Positions 8,662-17,287 of a stretch of 64,000 nucleotides of DNA are shown here, piece after piece. The stretch comes from Novosphingobium sp. (lineage in GTDB: Bacteria > Pseudomonadota > Alphaproteobacteria > Sphingomonadales > Sphingomonadaceae): positions 248,001-312,000 of the forward strand of contig JACKKV010000002.1 in NCBI GenBank assembly GCA_024236235.1, read 5' to 3'. The position numbers and the translations under genes were made by a program. Below the pieces are notes generated by a model. It had not been told where the DNA came from and searched no databases. It saw only the letters and a program-made list of their open reading frames with translations. Every line of letters starts with the position of its first letter. Position 1 is the stretch's first letter.

Positions 8662-9416
8662 TTCTTCTGCCTGTCCAGCTGCTTGCGGAAGCGTTCGACT
8701 TCCACCTGTTTGACTTCCTGTGCGCTCCCTCGTGGCAGATCGCCCAGCACGAAGGGGCCATAGGCAAGGCGCATCAGCCGCGAAACCTTGAGGCCCAGAT
8801 GTTCCAGGACGCGCCGTACTTCGCGATTCTTGCCTTCGGTCAGGGTCAGTTCGATCCACTGGTTGCGCCCGGTGCGTCGTTCCAGGTTGGCGTTGATCCG
8901 TCCGTAACGAACCCCGTCAATCGTCAGGCCGTGAATCAGCTCTTCAAGCTGGGCCTGCGAAACATCGCCAAAGGCGCGCGCGCGGTAAGTGCGCGGAATG
9001 CCGCTGGACGGCAGTTCCATTGCGCGTTTCAGCCCGCCATCATTGGTCAGCAGCAGCAAGCCTTCCGTGTTGAGGTCGAGCCGCCCGACCGGCATCAGCC
9101 GGGGCGTGCCGGGCGGCAGGGCATTGCGCAGCGCGGTGTAGATCGTCGGACGGCCTGAAAAATCGCGCTCCGCCGTGAGCAGGCCGTCAGGCTTGTTGAA
9201 GCGGAACAGGCGGGCCGCTTCGGGAGCGGCCACCGGCTTGCCGTCCACGGTCACGCCGTGCAGGTTGGGCAGGATCGTGGCCGGGGTTTGCAGCACATTG
9301 CCGTCCAGCGCCACGCGCCCTTCGCCGATCATCCGTTCGACCTCGCGGCGCGAGGCGATCCCGGCGCGGGCGAGGAGTTTGGCGATCCGTTCACCGTCAG
9401 GGCGTTTTTCTGTCAT
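8658..9416 (-). CDS. rRNA pseudouridine synthase, RsuA/RluB family
   Basis: About 252 residues. An S4 RNA-binding domain (ERIAKLLARAGIASRREVER) precedes the RsuA/RluB/RluE catalytic core with VGRLDLNTEGLLLLTNDG, whose Asp is the catalytic nucleophile. The enzyme isomerises a uridine in rRNA; RluB (23S U2605) is most likely from the domain layout, but RsuA-type specificity cannot be excluded. The ATG at 9416 starts just before the S4 domain. It is the first gene of the run with rsmD and uvrD and is divergent from the AmpG-like gene. Confidence 0.88.
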   Translation of the reverse strand: MTEKRPDGERIAKLLARAGIASRREVERMIGEGRVALDGNVLQTPATILPNLHGVTVDGKPVAAPEAARLFRFNKPDGLLTAERDFSGRPTIYTALRNALPPGTPRLMPVGRLDLNTEGLLLLTNDGGLKRAMELPSSGIPRTYRARAFGDVSQAQLEELIHGLTIDGVRYGRINANLERRTGRNQWIELTLTEGKNREVRRVLEHLGLKVSRLMRLAYGPFVLGDLPRGSAQEVKQVEVERFRKQLDRQKK

Positions 9417-9536
9417 GCTCCGGCCCTTAGCCGGGCGATCGGCCGGGGGAAAGCGGGGACAGATGGTGCGCATGGCCTTCCCAACAGGAAATCCGCCGCT
9501 AGTTTCGCGATCACGCAAATCGGGAAGGCAGGCAGG

Positions 9537-11246
9537 ATGGATCAGGCACAGGCAAGCGATGACAAGCCCGGCTGGCGCAGGCTGATCGCGGCGCTGGGCA
9601 ATCGCAAGACTGGCTTCATGGCGTTGTTCGGTTTCGCCAGTGCGCTGCCTTATGCCTTGTTGCTCGGCACGCTTTACGCCTGGCTTTCCGACGCGAAGGT
9701 GGACCTCGAAACAATGGGGGTCTTTTCGCTCATCGGGTTAGCCTATGCCTTCAAATTCCTCTGGTCGCCCCTGCTTGACCGCATCAACATTCCGCTGGTG
9801 CGCGGGCTTGGGCGACGCAAGCAATGGATCGTGTCGGCCCAGCTGCTGCTCGGCGGAATCTTGCTGGTGCTGTCCACGCTTGATCCGCAGGGGGCAATCG
9901 GCTGGTTCTCGCTGCTGGCAGGAATTGGGGCCTTTGCTTCGGCCACGCAGGATGTGGTCGTGGATGCCTGGCGCGTCGATGTGGCTGATGAAGAGGCGAC
10001 CATCGATATGCTCTCCACCGTCTATCAGCTGGGCTACCGTTCCGCCGTGCTGGTGGGCGGCGCGCTGGCCCTGTTCATGGCCGACGCATTGGGGTGGCCC
10101 GCGGTCTATGCGATCATGGGCGGGTTGATGCTGGCGGTGGGCGTGGCGAGCCTGTTCGCGCCCGAAAACGCACAAAGCATGGCTAGCATCGCTGCCGATG
10201 CGGATACGCTGGCGGAATTGCGGGCCGCAGGGCAGCTTACTCCGCGCGTGCGCGCCGTTGCGCTGGGCGTGGTGGCCGCGCTGTGGGCCTGGGCGCTGGT
10301 GACGGTGGGTGTGTTCATGGTCCGCTCGCTGGGCAGCGATCCGGCCGCGCGCCCGGATTCGACGGAATTCATCAAATATCAGGGGCCGATGATCGTGATC
10401 GCCACGGTTGTCGTACCGGCCATTATCGCCGCCCTGCTGGTGATGCGGCAGAAACAGGGCCGCAATGTTCTGGCAGAGCCCGTGGCCGCCAGCGGCACGG
10501 CGGATGCGATCCTCGATCATGGCTATCGCGCGCTGATCCTGCCGCTCACTGATATTGTCGGGCGGCTGCAATGGGCGACTGTGCTGGTGCTGGCTCTGGT
10601 GCTGTCCTACCGCATAACCGATACGATCTGGGGAACATTTGCCTATCCCTTCTATCTGGGCGAGCTCGCCTATTCCAAGGAAGAGGTTGCCATTGCCTCC
10701 AAGTTCTTCGGGGTTGGCGCCCTGATGCTGGGTGTGGCGCTGGGCGGCGTGCTGTTCGCCTATATCGGACGGATGGCGGTGATGACGCTTGGCGCGCTGA
10801 CGGCAGCCCTGACCAATCTGCTCTATGCCGATCTTTCGGTCGGCGGCGCGGTGATGGCGGCGGGATCCAGGCTGATCGGCTTTACCTGGCTGGTCGAACA
10901 TCTGGGCGGGGATGAACGGCTGGCCAAGCTGATGTTCGCCATCGCGGGCGAAAATGTCGCGGGCGGGATCGCGGGTGCCGCGCTGGTCGCCTATCTTTCC
11001 TCGATTACCTCAAAGAAATACAGCGCGGTCCAATATGCGCTGCTGTCCTCGCTGACCTTTCTGGTGGGGACGCTGGGCCGGGGCGCGCTGGGCCGGATGA
11101 TCGAACAGCAGGGCTATTACCATGTCTTCATTCTGACCACCGGCATCGGCTTTCTGGCCGTTGTCCTGTGCCTGCTCGAATGGGTGCGGATTCGCCGACT
11201 CGGCAAGGCAGCGGGTCTGGACGCGGCGGCGCTGGCCAATGCCTAG
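9537..11246 (+). CDS. ampG: AmpG-family muropeptide MFS permease
   Basis: A 569-residue major facilitator transporter. AmpG imports GlcNAc-anhydroMurNAc (peptides) from the periplasm for peptidoglycan recycling and indirectly controls beta-lactamase induction. Recognisable parts are FGFASALPYALLLGTLYAWL, YAFKFLWSPLLDR (the AmpG signature after helix 2), GRRKQWIV and ATQDVVVDAWRVD. About 14 hydrophobic helices are present, with a long loop after helix 6. The ATG follows a GGCAGG ribosome site. The stop codon lies inside the inverted repeat of the adjoining palindromic element. The Mur-ligase/LD-carboxypeptidase pair near 45 kb may be a functional partner. Confidence 0.85.
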   Translation: MDQAQASDDKPGWRRLIAALGNRKTGFMALFGFASALPYALLLGTLYAWLSDAKVDLETMGVFSLIGLAYAFKFLWSPLLDRINIPLVRGLGRRKQWIVSAQLLLGGILLVLSTLDPQGAIGWFSLLAGIGAFASATQDVVVDAWRVDVADEEATIDMLSTVYQLGYRSAVLVGGALALFMADALGWPAVYAIMGGLMLAVGVASLFAPENAQSMASIAADADTLAELRAAGQLTPRVRAVALGVVAALWAWALVTVGVFMVRSLGSDPAARPDSTEFIKYQGPMIVIATVVVPAIIAALLVMRQKQGRNVLAEPVAASGTADAILDHGYRALILPLTDIVGRLQWATVLVLALVLSYRITDTIWGTFAYPFYLGELAYSKEEVAIASKFFGVGALMLGVALGGVLFAYIGRMAVMTLGALTAALTNLLYADLSVGGAVMAAGSRLIGFTWLVEHLGGDERLAKLMFAIAGENVAGGIAGAALVAYLSSITSKKYSAVQYALLSSLTFLVGTLGRGALGRMIEQQGYYHVFILTTGIGFLAVVLCLLEWVRIRRLGKAAGLDAAALANA

Positions 11247-11515
11247 GCGGCGTGGACAAATTCCACGCGAACCACGGTTCGATGCCCAATTGGGCGCTGG
11301 TAAGGCGCGAAGCCGAAGGAAGAGCGGTTCTCTTTCAAGGCTGAGCAACGCGGCCGGCGCCCAATTGGGCCGAACCCCGCAGGGGCCGGACCCAAAAACG
11401 CCATTTCTGCGTCGTTCGTCCTTGAATATGCCAGCATGTCCTTCGCCCTCACTCCTTAAACTGACGTTTTTGGCCTCCGGCCGTGGCCGCGCGGAATTTG
11501 TCCACGCCGCCTAGG
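11242..11515 (+). repeat. Palindromic MITE-like element, copy A (with nested insert)
   Basis: This 274-bp non-coding element is bounded by a perfect 23-bp inverted repeat; its core is GGCGTGGACAAATTCC at 11249-11264 and its complement at 11493-11508. A second internal pair (CCAAAAACG at 11392-11400, CGTTTTTGG at 11465-11473) means most of it can fold into one long hairpin. The last ~130 bp differ from copy B (29 kb) at only about three positions. It exactly fills the gap between convergent ampG and folC, so it may also end both transcripts. No transposase is present; a miniature element mobilised in trans is inference. Confidence 0.8.
11274..11376 (+). repeat. Small palindromic insert nested in copy A
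   Basis: A segment absent from copy B, flanked by the direct repeat CGAACC (11268-11273 and 11371-11376). It contains GCCCAATTGGGC twice (11284-11295, 11359-11370) within a 14-bp inverted repeat. The layout fits a second, smaller element inserted with a 6-bp target duplication. Precise loss of the segment from copy B between the two CGAACC repeats would look the same. Confidence 0.6.
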
Positions 11516-11516
11516 G

Positions 11517-12842
11517 CTACTGCGGTATTTCGTCGTTCGCCCTCAGCACTTGCCCGGCGAGGTAGAGTGAACCGGTGATGAGTACTTTGCCTGCGCGGCC
11601 ATCGGTCTCGCGGGCAATATCGCGCAGCGCGCCCTCGATGCTGTTCATCGCTGTTGCCTGAAGCCCAAGCTGGCCCGCCATGTCCGCCAGTTCCTGCGCA
11701 TCGCGCGCTTCATATCCGGCGATGGGCACCGTGCGGATCGCGCAGTCCACCGTTTCGAAACAGGCGAGAACGTTGTGCGCATCCTTGTCCCTGAGCAGAC
11801 CCATGACAATCTGCAGTCGCTCGCCGTCACGCAATTCATCGCGCAGATGGCGGATGACCGCCGCCATTGCGGCCGGATTATGCGCCCCGTCCAGCCAGAC
11901 CGTGCTCTGCGCGGGCAACAAGGCGGTGAGCGGGCCTTGGGCCAGCCGCGAGAGGCGTGCGGGCCAGCTGGCCGCAGCAAGACCTTGCGCCAGTGCCGTT
12001 TCATCAATGCTGACCGCCTGCTGATGGCGCAGCATGGCGATGGCCAGCCCAGCATTATCGGCCTGATGCGCGCCGGGCAGCGCGGGCTGGGGCAGCACAA
12101 GCTTACCTTGGGTATCCCGATAATGGAGGTGGCCCCGGATGATCTGCGCATCCCACGCAGTGCCCTTAGCCAGCACTGGTGCGCTGGCCGCAGCGGCGGT
12201 TTCAGCCACGGAGGCGGCAATTGACGGCGCATAGTCCAGCGTCACCAGCGGCACGCCTGCTTTTGCGATGCCGGCCTTTTCGTGCGCGATTCCTTCCAGC
12301 GAATCACCGAGGAAGGCCTGATGGTCCAAGCCAAGTTGTACGATCCCGCAGACGGCCGCGCCAGACATCACATTGGTCGCATCCAGCCGCCCGCCAAGCC
12401 CCACCTCGATTACGCAGGCATCGGCAGGATGGCGTGCGAAGCCAAGAAAGGCGGCGGCGGTGGTTGCTTCGAAAAAAGTGGTTTCGTCGCCATTCACTGC
12501 GTCCAGAACATCCGCCAGCAGTGCGGCCAGTTCTGCATCCCCGATCAGCCGGTTGGCGATGCGGAAACGTTCGTTCAGCCGCACCAGATGCGGGCTGGTG
12601 AAGACATGAGTGCGCAGGCCCTGAGCCTCCATCGCGGCGCGCAGATAAGCGCAGACGGATCCCTTGCCATTGGTCCCTGCCACGTGAAAGACTGGCGCCA
12701 GGTGGCGTTCGGGATTGCCGAGCCGGTCCAGCAGGCGGCGCAGGCGCGAACGGCCCAGCTTGTCCTGCCCTGCGCTCATCGTGCCGAGCCGGTCAAGCTG
12801 CGCCTGGACAAGGGGGTTTTCGGATGTCGCCTTGTCAGCCAT
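11517..12842 (-). CDS. folC: Bifunctional folylpolyglutamate/dihydrofolate synthase
   Basis: A 441-residue Mur-ligase-like ATPase that adds glutamate to dihydropteroate and to tetrahydrofolate. Motifs include FHVAGTNGKGSVCAYL (P-loop), FTSPHLVRLNERFRI, VIEVGLGGRLDATN, LDHQAFLGDSLEGIAHEKAG and WLDGAHNPAAM. Length is normal. It is the last gene of the lapA-pyrF-trp-accD operon, 20 bp after accD; accD-folC adjacency is common in Proteobacteria. Its stop codon lies 2 bp beyond the palindromic repeat. Confidence 0.94.
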   Translation of the reverse strand: MADKATSENPLVQAQLDRLGTMSAGQDKLGRSRLRRLLDRLGNPERHLAPVFHVAGTNGKGSVCAYLRAAMEAQGLRTHVFTSPHLVRLNERFRIANRLIGDAELAALLADVLDAVNGDETTFFEATTAAAFLGFARHPADACVIEVGLGGRLDATNVMSGAAVCGIVQLGLDHQAFLGDSLEGIAHEKAGIAKAGVPLVTLDYAPSIAASVAETAAAASAPVLAKGTAWDAQIIRGHLHYRDTQGKLVLPQPALPGAHQADNAGLAIAMLRHQQAVSIDETALAQGLAAASWPARLSRLAQGPLTALLPAQSTVWLDGAHNPAAMAAVIRHLRDELRDGERLQIVMGLLRDKDAHNVLACFETVDCAIRTVPIAGYEARDAQELADMAGQLGLQATAMNSIEGALRDIARETDGRAGKVLITGSLYLAGQVLRANDEIPQ

Positions 12843-12862
12843 TGGCGACCCCGCGTGAGCGA

Positions 12863-13711
12863 TCAGGCCGCCTGTGCGGGTGCCAGATAGTCAAGCAGGT
12901 CCGCAAGGCGTTCGCGCAGATCCTTGCGCTCCACCACCATGTCGACCATCCCGTGCTTGTGGAGATATTCCGCGCGCTGGAACCCTTCGGGCAGCTTTTC
13001 GCGAATCGTATCCTGAATCACGCGCTGCCCGGCAAAACCGATCAGCGCGCCCGGTTCCGAAATATGAATATCACCCAGCATGGCATAGCTGGCGGTGACG
13101 CCGCCTGTGGTGGGATCCGTTAGCACCACGATGTAGGGCAGTCCGGCTTCCTTCAGTCGCCGGGTCATCACCGTGGCCTTGGGCATCTGCATCAGGCTGA
13201 GGATGCCTTCCTGCATTCGCGCGCCGCCGGCGGCGGTAAAGATAATGAAGGCGCATTTTTCGTCAATCGCGCGCTGTGCGGCGGCGACCAGCGCGGCCCC
13301 CACGGCCATGCCCATTGATCCGCCCATGAAGGTGAAGTCCTGCACCCCGACCAACGCCTTGTGACCCATGATCGAACCAAGCGCAGCCGTGAAGGCATCA
13401 TGATGGGGGCTGGCGGCGCGGGCCTGCTTCAGCCGGTCGGAATAGCGTTTGCTGTCCCTGAACTTCAGCGGGTCTTCCTTGACCCGGGGGGCGGGCAGCA
13501 CGGAAAATCCCTCATCCATGATCTGGGCAAGGCGCTCGTCCGCCCCGATCCGGCCATGGTGGCCGCAACGCGGACAGACGAACAGATTCGCCTCATATTC
13601 GCGGGCGAACAGCATTTCCGCGCAATTGGGGCATTTCACCCACAGGTTCTCGCTCGACTCGCGCTTGGACTTGAAAGGGAGGCGGGAACGGATTCGGGTC
13701 AGCCAGTTCAT
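12863..13711 (-). CDS. accD: Acetyl-CoA carboxylase carboxyltransferase subunit beta
   Basis: A 282-residue subunit that, with AccA, transfers CO2 from carboxybiotin to acetyl-CoA to make malonyl-CoA for fatty acid synthesis. The N-terminal zinc ribbon is intact (C27-x2-C30 ... C46-x2-C49), and the crotonase-fold core has GSMGMAVGAALVAAAQRA, GGARMQEGILSLMQM and LTDPTTGGVTASYAMLGD. It overlaps trpA by 4 nt (ATGA), so it is translated as part of the trp cluster. Confidence 0.96.
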   Translation of the reverse strand: MNWLTRIRSRLPFKSKRESSENLWVKCPNCAEMLFAREYEANLFVCPRCGHHGRIGADERLAQIMDEGFSVLPAPRVKEDPLKFRDSKRYSDRLKQARAASPHHDAFTAALGSIMGHKALVGVQDFTFMGGSMGMAVGAALVAAAQRAIDEKCAFIIFTAAGGARMQEGILSLMQMPKATVMTRRLKEAGLPYIVVLTDPTTGGVTASYAMLGDIHISEPGALIGFAGQRVIQDTIREKLPEGFQRAEYLHKHGMVDMVVERKDLRERLADLLDYLAPAQAA

Positions 13712-14508
13712 GCGTCCGCCTTACGCGATTCATGCACCGCTTGCGAGAGGGCGCGGGTCAATTCGCGCACCGGCCCGGCGGCGTCCGTGCCGTGGCTGGC
13801 CACAAGATCGATCAGGGCCGAGCCGACGACGACGCCATCGGCCACTTTGGCGATGGGACCGGCCTGTTCGGGAGTGCGCACGCCGAAGCCCACGGCCACG
13901 GGTATGTCGGATGCCGCTTTCAGCGTTGCCACCGCCGCTTCGATGCTGGCAAGTCCGGCCTGCTGCATGCCAGTGATGCCCGCGACCGAGACATAATAAA
14001 GGAAGCCCGACGATCCTTCCAGCACGGCGGGCAGCCGCGCGGCATCGGTCGTGGGGGTGGCAAGGCGGATCAGCGAAATGCCTGCATCGCGCAGGAAGGG
14101 GCCGAGTTCGGCGTCCTCTTCCGGCGGGATATCGACGCAGATCACGCCGTCGATCCCGGCCTTTGCGCATTCATCGGCAAACCACTGCGCCCCGCGGGTG
14201 ACCATCGGGTTGGCATAGCCCATCAGCACCAGTGGCACATCCGGGTGGCGTGTGCGGAAACTGGCGGCAATGCGGAAAATGTCCGCTGTGGTCGTGCCTG
14301 CAGCCAGCGCGCGCAGGTTCGCGGCCTGGATCGCAGGGCCGTCGGCCATCGGATCGGTGAAGGGCATGCCCAACTCGATCACATCGGCGCCGCCCTCGAC
14401 CAGCGCATCGAGGATGGCAGGCGTGGCATCCGGCGTCGGATCGCCGCCGGTGACGAAGCAGACGAGGGCAGGTTGGCCCTTGGCGAAGGCGGATTGGAGG
14501 CGGGTCAA
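13708..14508 (-). CDS. trpA: Tryptophan synthase alpha subunit
   Basis: A 266-residue TIM barrel that splits indole-3-glycerol phosphate and channels indole to TrpB. The catalytic Glu and Asp are in VIELGMPFTDPMADGPAIQ, and the phosphate loop includes VGFGVRTPEQ. The best-fitting start is TTG, overlapping the stop of the preceding small membrane-protein gene by 4 nt (TTGA). trpB and trpA are usually adjacent; here the small gene separates them. Confidence 0.95.
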   Translation of the reverse strand: MTRLQSAFAKGQPALVCFVTGGDPTPDATPAILDALVEGGADVIELGMPFTDPMADGPAIQAANLRALAAGTTTADIFRIAASFRTRHPDVPLVLMGYANPMVTRGAQWFADECAKAGIDGVICVDIPPEEDAELGPFLRDAGISLIRLATPTTDAARLPAVLEGSSGFLYYVSVAGITGMQQAGLASIEAAVATLKAASDIPVAVGFGVRTPEQAGPIAKVADGVVVGSALIDLVASHGTDAAGPVRELTRALSQAVHESRKADA

Positions 14509-14729
14509 AAGTCGATGTGCTCCGTCAATGTACCCCAGATGCCAGCAATCGCTGCTACAATCAGCGAACCGAACAAAACCGGTTGCCAGCCAACATTCAT
14601 CCGTAACAGATAATCAACCGCAGCGCTCACCGGAGCGAGGAATAGCGCCGCGCAAAAACATAGCGCCCCGCGTCTCGGGTTGAAGTCCCAAAACTTTGCC
14701 GGTTTCTCTTTCTGGTTGGTGTCGCTCAA
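14505..14729 (-). CDS. Small two-helix membrane protein between trpB and trpA
   Basis: A 74-residue protein with a charged N-terminus (SDTNQKEKPAKFWDFNPRRG) and two hydrophobic segments, ALCFCAALFLAPVSAAVDYL and VLFGSLIVAAIAGIWGTLT. It starts with TTG overlapping the trpB stop (TTGA) and ends overlapping the trpA TTG start in the same way, which strongly supports translation. Base composition is more AT-rich than its neighbours. I do not recognise a family or function, and nothing ties it to tryptophan synthesis apart from its position. Confidence 0.7.
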   Translation of the reverse strand: MSDTNQKEKPAKFWDFNPRRGALCFCAALFLAPVSAAVDYLLRMNVGWQPVLFGSLIVAAIAGIWGTLTEHIDF

Positions 14730-15937
14730 AGCTTCACCCCCAGATGCTCCGCCACCGAGAAGATATCCTTGTCCCCGCGCCCGCACAGATTGGCGAGGAT
14801 GATCTGGTCCTTGTCCATCGTCGGTGCGACCTGCTGTACCGCCGCGATCGCATGGGAGGGTTCGAGCGCGGGGATGATGCCTTCGGTGCGGCACAGCAGC
14901 TGGAAGGCGTCCAACGCTTCCCTGTCAGTCGCCGAGGTATATTCGACCCTGCCCGACTCCTTGAGCCAGGCATGTTCCGGCCCGATGCCTGGATAATCCA
15001 GCCCGGCGCTGATCGAATGGCCTTCGAGGATCTGGCCGTCATCGTCCTGCAACAGATAGGTCTTGTTGCCATGCAGGATACCCGGGCGTCCGCCGGCGAG
15101 CGAGGCAGCATGTTCCTTGTCGAGTCCGTGGCCGGCGGCTTCGACGCCGAGCATCTTCACATTGGCATCGTCGAGGAAGGGGTGGAACAGGCCGATGGCG
15201 TTGCTGCCGCCGCCAATCGCGGCGACCAGCAGGTCGGGCAGGCGGCCGGTGCGGCTCAGCATCTGTTCGCGCGCTTCACGCCCGATCACGGACTGAAAAT
15301 CGCGGACCAGTTCGGGATAGGGGTGCGGCCCTGCGGCGGTGCCGATGATGTAGAAGGTGTCATGCACATTGGCGACCCAGTCACGCAGAGCCTCGTTCAT
15401 GGCGTCCTTAAGCGTCGCGGCCCCGGCGGTGACCGGCACGACTTCGGCGCCCAGCAGCTTCATGCGGAACACATTGGGCGCCTGCCGCGCCACGTCGGTC
15501 GCGCCCATATAGACCACGCAGGGCAGGCCGAAGCGGGCGCAGACCGTGGCAGTGGCGACACCGTGCTGGCCCGCGCCAGTCTCCGCGATAATTCGCGTCT
15601 TGCCCATCCGCATGGCCAGCAGGATCTGGCCAATGCAGTTGTTAATCTTGTGCGCGCCGGTGTGATTAAGCTCGTCGCGCTTGAACCAGACCTGCGCCCC
15701 GCCAAGCTCTTCCGTCAGCCGCGGTGCGAAATAGAGCGGGCTGGGCCGCCCCACATAATGTTCGAGCAGATCGTCAAATTCGGCCTGGAAAGCCGGATCG
15801 GCCTTGGCCGCGCGATATTCCCGCTCAAGCTCCAGGATCAGCGGCATCAGCGTTTCGGCGACATAGCGCCCGCCATACGCGCCGAAATGGCCGCGTTCGT
15901 CAGGCTGGTTGCGGAAGGAGTTCGGGTTCGTGCTCAT
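14726..15937 (-). CDS. trpB: Tryptophan synthase beta subunit
   Basis: A 403-residue PLP enzyme that condenses indole with serine to give tryptophan. The PLP lysine lies in LNHTGAHKINNCIGQ, the phosphate-binding loop in AIGGGSNAIGLFHPF, and the C-terminal LCGRGDKDIFSVAEHLG is standard. It overlaps the trpF stop by 4 nt (ATGA). The trpFB order next to pyrF and lapA is typical of Alphaproteobacteria. Confidence 0.97.
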   Translation of the reverse strand: MSTNPNSFRNQPDERGHFGAYGGRYVAETLMPLILELEREYRAAKADPAFQAEFDDLLEHYVGRPSPLYFAPRLTEELGGAQVWFKRDELNHTGAHKINNCIGQILLAMRMGKTRIIAETGAGQHGVATATVCARFGLPCVVYMGATDVARQAPNVFRMKLLGAEVVPVTAGAATLKDAMNEALRDWVANVHDTFYIIGTAAGPHPYPELVRDFQSVIGREAREQMLSRTGRLPDLLVAAIGGGSNAIGLFHPFLDDANVKMLGVEAAGHGLDKEHAASLAGGRPGILHGNKTYLLQDDDGQILEGHSISAGLDYPGIGPEHAWLKESGRVEYTSATDREALDAFQLLCRTEGIIPALEPSHAIAAVQQVAPTMDKDQIILANLCGRGDKDIFSVAEHLGVKL

Positions 15938-16572
15938 GTCCTGGCCGCTTGGCAGAAGGCCGCAATCCTGTCCACATCCTTGACGCCCGGCGCGCTTTCG
16001 ACGCCCGAGGATGTATCCACCAGCGGCGCGCCGCTGATCCGGATCGCTTCGGCCACATTGCCGGGATTGAGCCCGCCTGCCAGCCCCCAGGCCAGACTGT
16101 GCTTCACCCCGGCGACCAGCGACCAGTCAAACGCCAGCCCCATGCCACCGGGCAACCCCCCTTTCGGCGTTTTTGCGTCGAACAGAATCAGGTCCGCTGC
16201 GCTGCGATAGGCCTGCGCGCGTTCCACATCGGCCGCGCAGGACACGGGCAGGGCTTTCCACACCGGCAGGCCGAAGCGCAATCTTATCTGCGCCGCGCGT
16301 TCCGGGCTTTCCGCGCCGTGCAATTGCAGCGCATCGAGCCGGGCGGCCTTGATCGCTTCGCCAATTTCCAGATCATCCGCGTTCACGAACAGCCCGACCT
16401 TGCCGATCCGCGTTCCGGCGCGTGTGGCAAGGTCAGCCGCTTCGCCGGGCGTCACATGGCGCGGGGAGGGCGGGAAGAAAACAAATCCCGCATAATCGGC
16501 GCGTACGGCGATGCAGGCGTCCAGCGCCTCTGCCGTGCGGATGCCGCAAATCTTGATTTCTGGGCCGGTCAT
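15934..16572 (-). CDS. trpF: Phosphoribosylanthranilate isomerase
   Basis: A 212-residue TIM barrel for the Amadori rearrangement in tryptophan synthesis. The N-terminal IKICGIR holds the catalytic Cys, and the general-acid Asp lies in LILFDAKTPKGGLPGG; LAGGLNPGNV is the phosphate site. The ATG at 16572 precedes the conserved KICGI motif by five codons. It lies 40 bp downstream of pyrF. Confidence 0.94.
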   Translation of the reverse strand: MTGPEIKICGIRTAEALDACIAVRADYAGFVFFPPSPRHVTPGEAADLATRAGTRIGKVGLFVNADDLEIGEAIKAARLDALQLHGAESPERAAQIRLRFGLPVWKALPVSCAADVERAQAYRSAADLILFDAKTPKGGLPGGMGLAFDWSLVAGVKHSLAWGLAGGLNPGNVAEAIRISGAPLVDTSSGVESAPGVKDVDRIAAFCQAART

Positions 16573-16612
16573 GGTTGGTGGCGTTAGGCCAAAGCGCCGT
16601 CGGGGTGAAGCC

Positions 16613-17287
16613 TTACAAGGTGCCTTCGATTGCCCGGGCGGCGGCCAGCGGATCATCCGCCCGGCTGATCGGGCGACCGATCACCAGCACGCTGGCGCCA
16701 TCGTCGCGCGCCTTGCGCGGGGTGACCACGCGCTTCTGGTCGGCTGTGGCCTTGCCGCCGGGGCGCAGGCCAGGCACCACAAAGAAGCCCTGCTTCCACT
16801 GCTTGTGCACCGCGCCAACCTCCTGGCCGGAACAGACAATGCCATCGAGACCTGCCGTTTGTGCGAGTTCAGCCAGCCGCATGACCTGATCGTGCGGCGT
16901 GCCCGCGATGCCGGTGCGCGCCAGATCGTTTTCATCGAGGCTGGTCAGCATGGTGACCGCCACGACCCTGGTGTGTTCGCCAGCTGCGGCCTTGGCGTCT
17001 TCCATCATCGCCCGCCCGCCGCTGGCATGCACGGTCACGATGGCCGGTTCCAGCACATGAATGGCCTGCATGGCGGATGCGACCGTGTTGGGTATGTCAT
17101 GCAGTTTAAGATCGAGGAAGATGGGCAGGCCGATCTGCGCCATTTCGTGCACGCCGTGATGGCCATGAGCGCAGAAGAATTCGAGGCCTAACTTCAGCCC
17201 GCCGATATGCGATTTGACCTGAGTGGCGAGCGCCTTCGCTGCATCAATCCGGGGGAGGTCCACGGCGAGAAAGATCGGGTTGCTCAT
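16613..17287 (-). CDS. pyrF: Orotidine 5'-phosphate decarboxylase
   Basis: A 224-residue barrel that decarboxylates OMP to UMP, the last step of pyrimidine synthesis. The signature FLDLKLHDIPNTVASA carries the catalytic Lys-Asp pair, and VPGLRPGG and VIGRPISRADDP complete the phosphate site. The start MSNPIFLAVDLP was chosen by family alignment; it overlaps the lapA stop by 4 nt. Confidence 0.95.
   Translation of the reverse strand: MSNPIFLAVDLPRIDAAKALATQVKSHIGGLKLGLEFFCAHGHHGVHEMAQIGLPIFLDLKLHDIPNTVASAMQAIHVLEPAIVTVHASGGRAMMEDAKAAAGEHTRVVAVTMLTSLDENDLARTGIAGTPHDQVMRLAELAQTAGLDGIVCSGQEVGAVHKQWKQGFFVVPGLRPGGKATADQKRVVTPRKARDDGASVLVIGRPISRADDPLAAARAIEGTL

Noticed and set aside
11243..11452. 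Minus-strand frame inside repeat copy A
   Set aside because: Copy B, nearly identical in DNA, does not keep the same frame, so the repeat is not under coding constraint.
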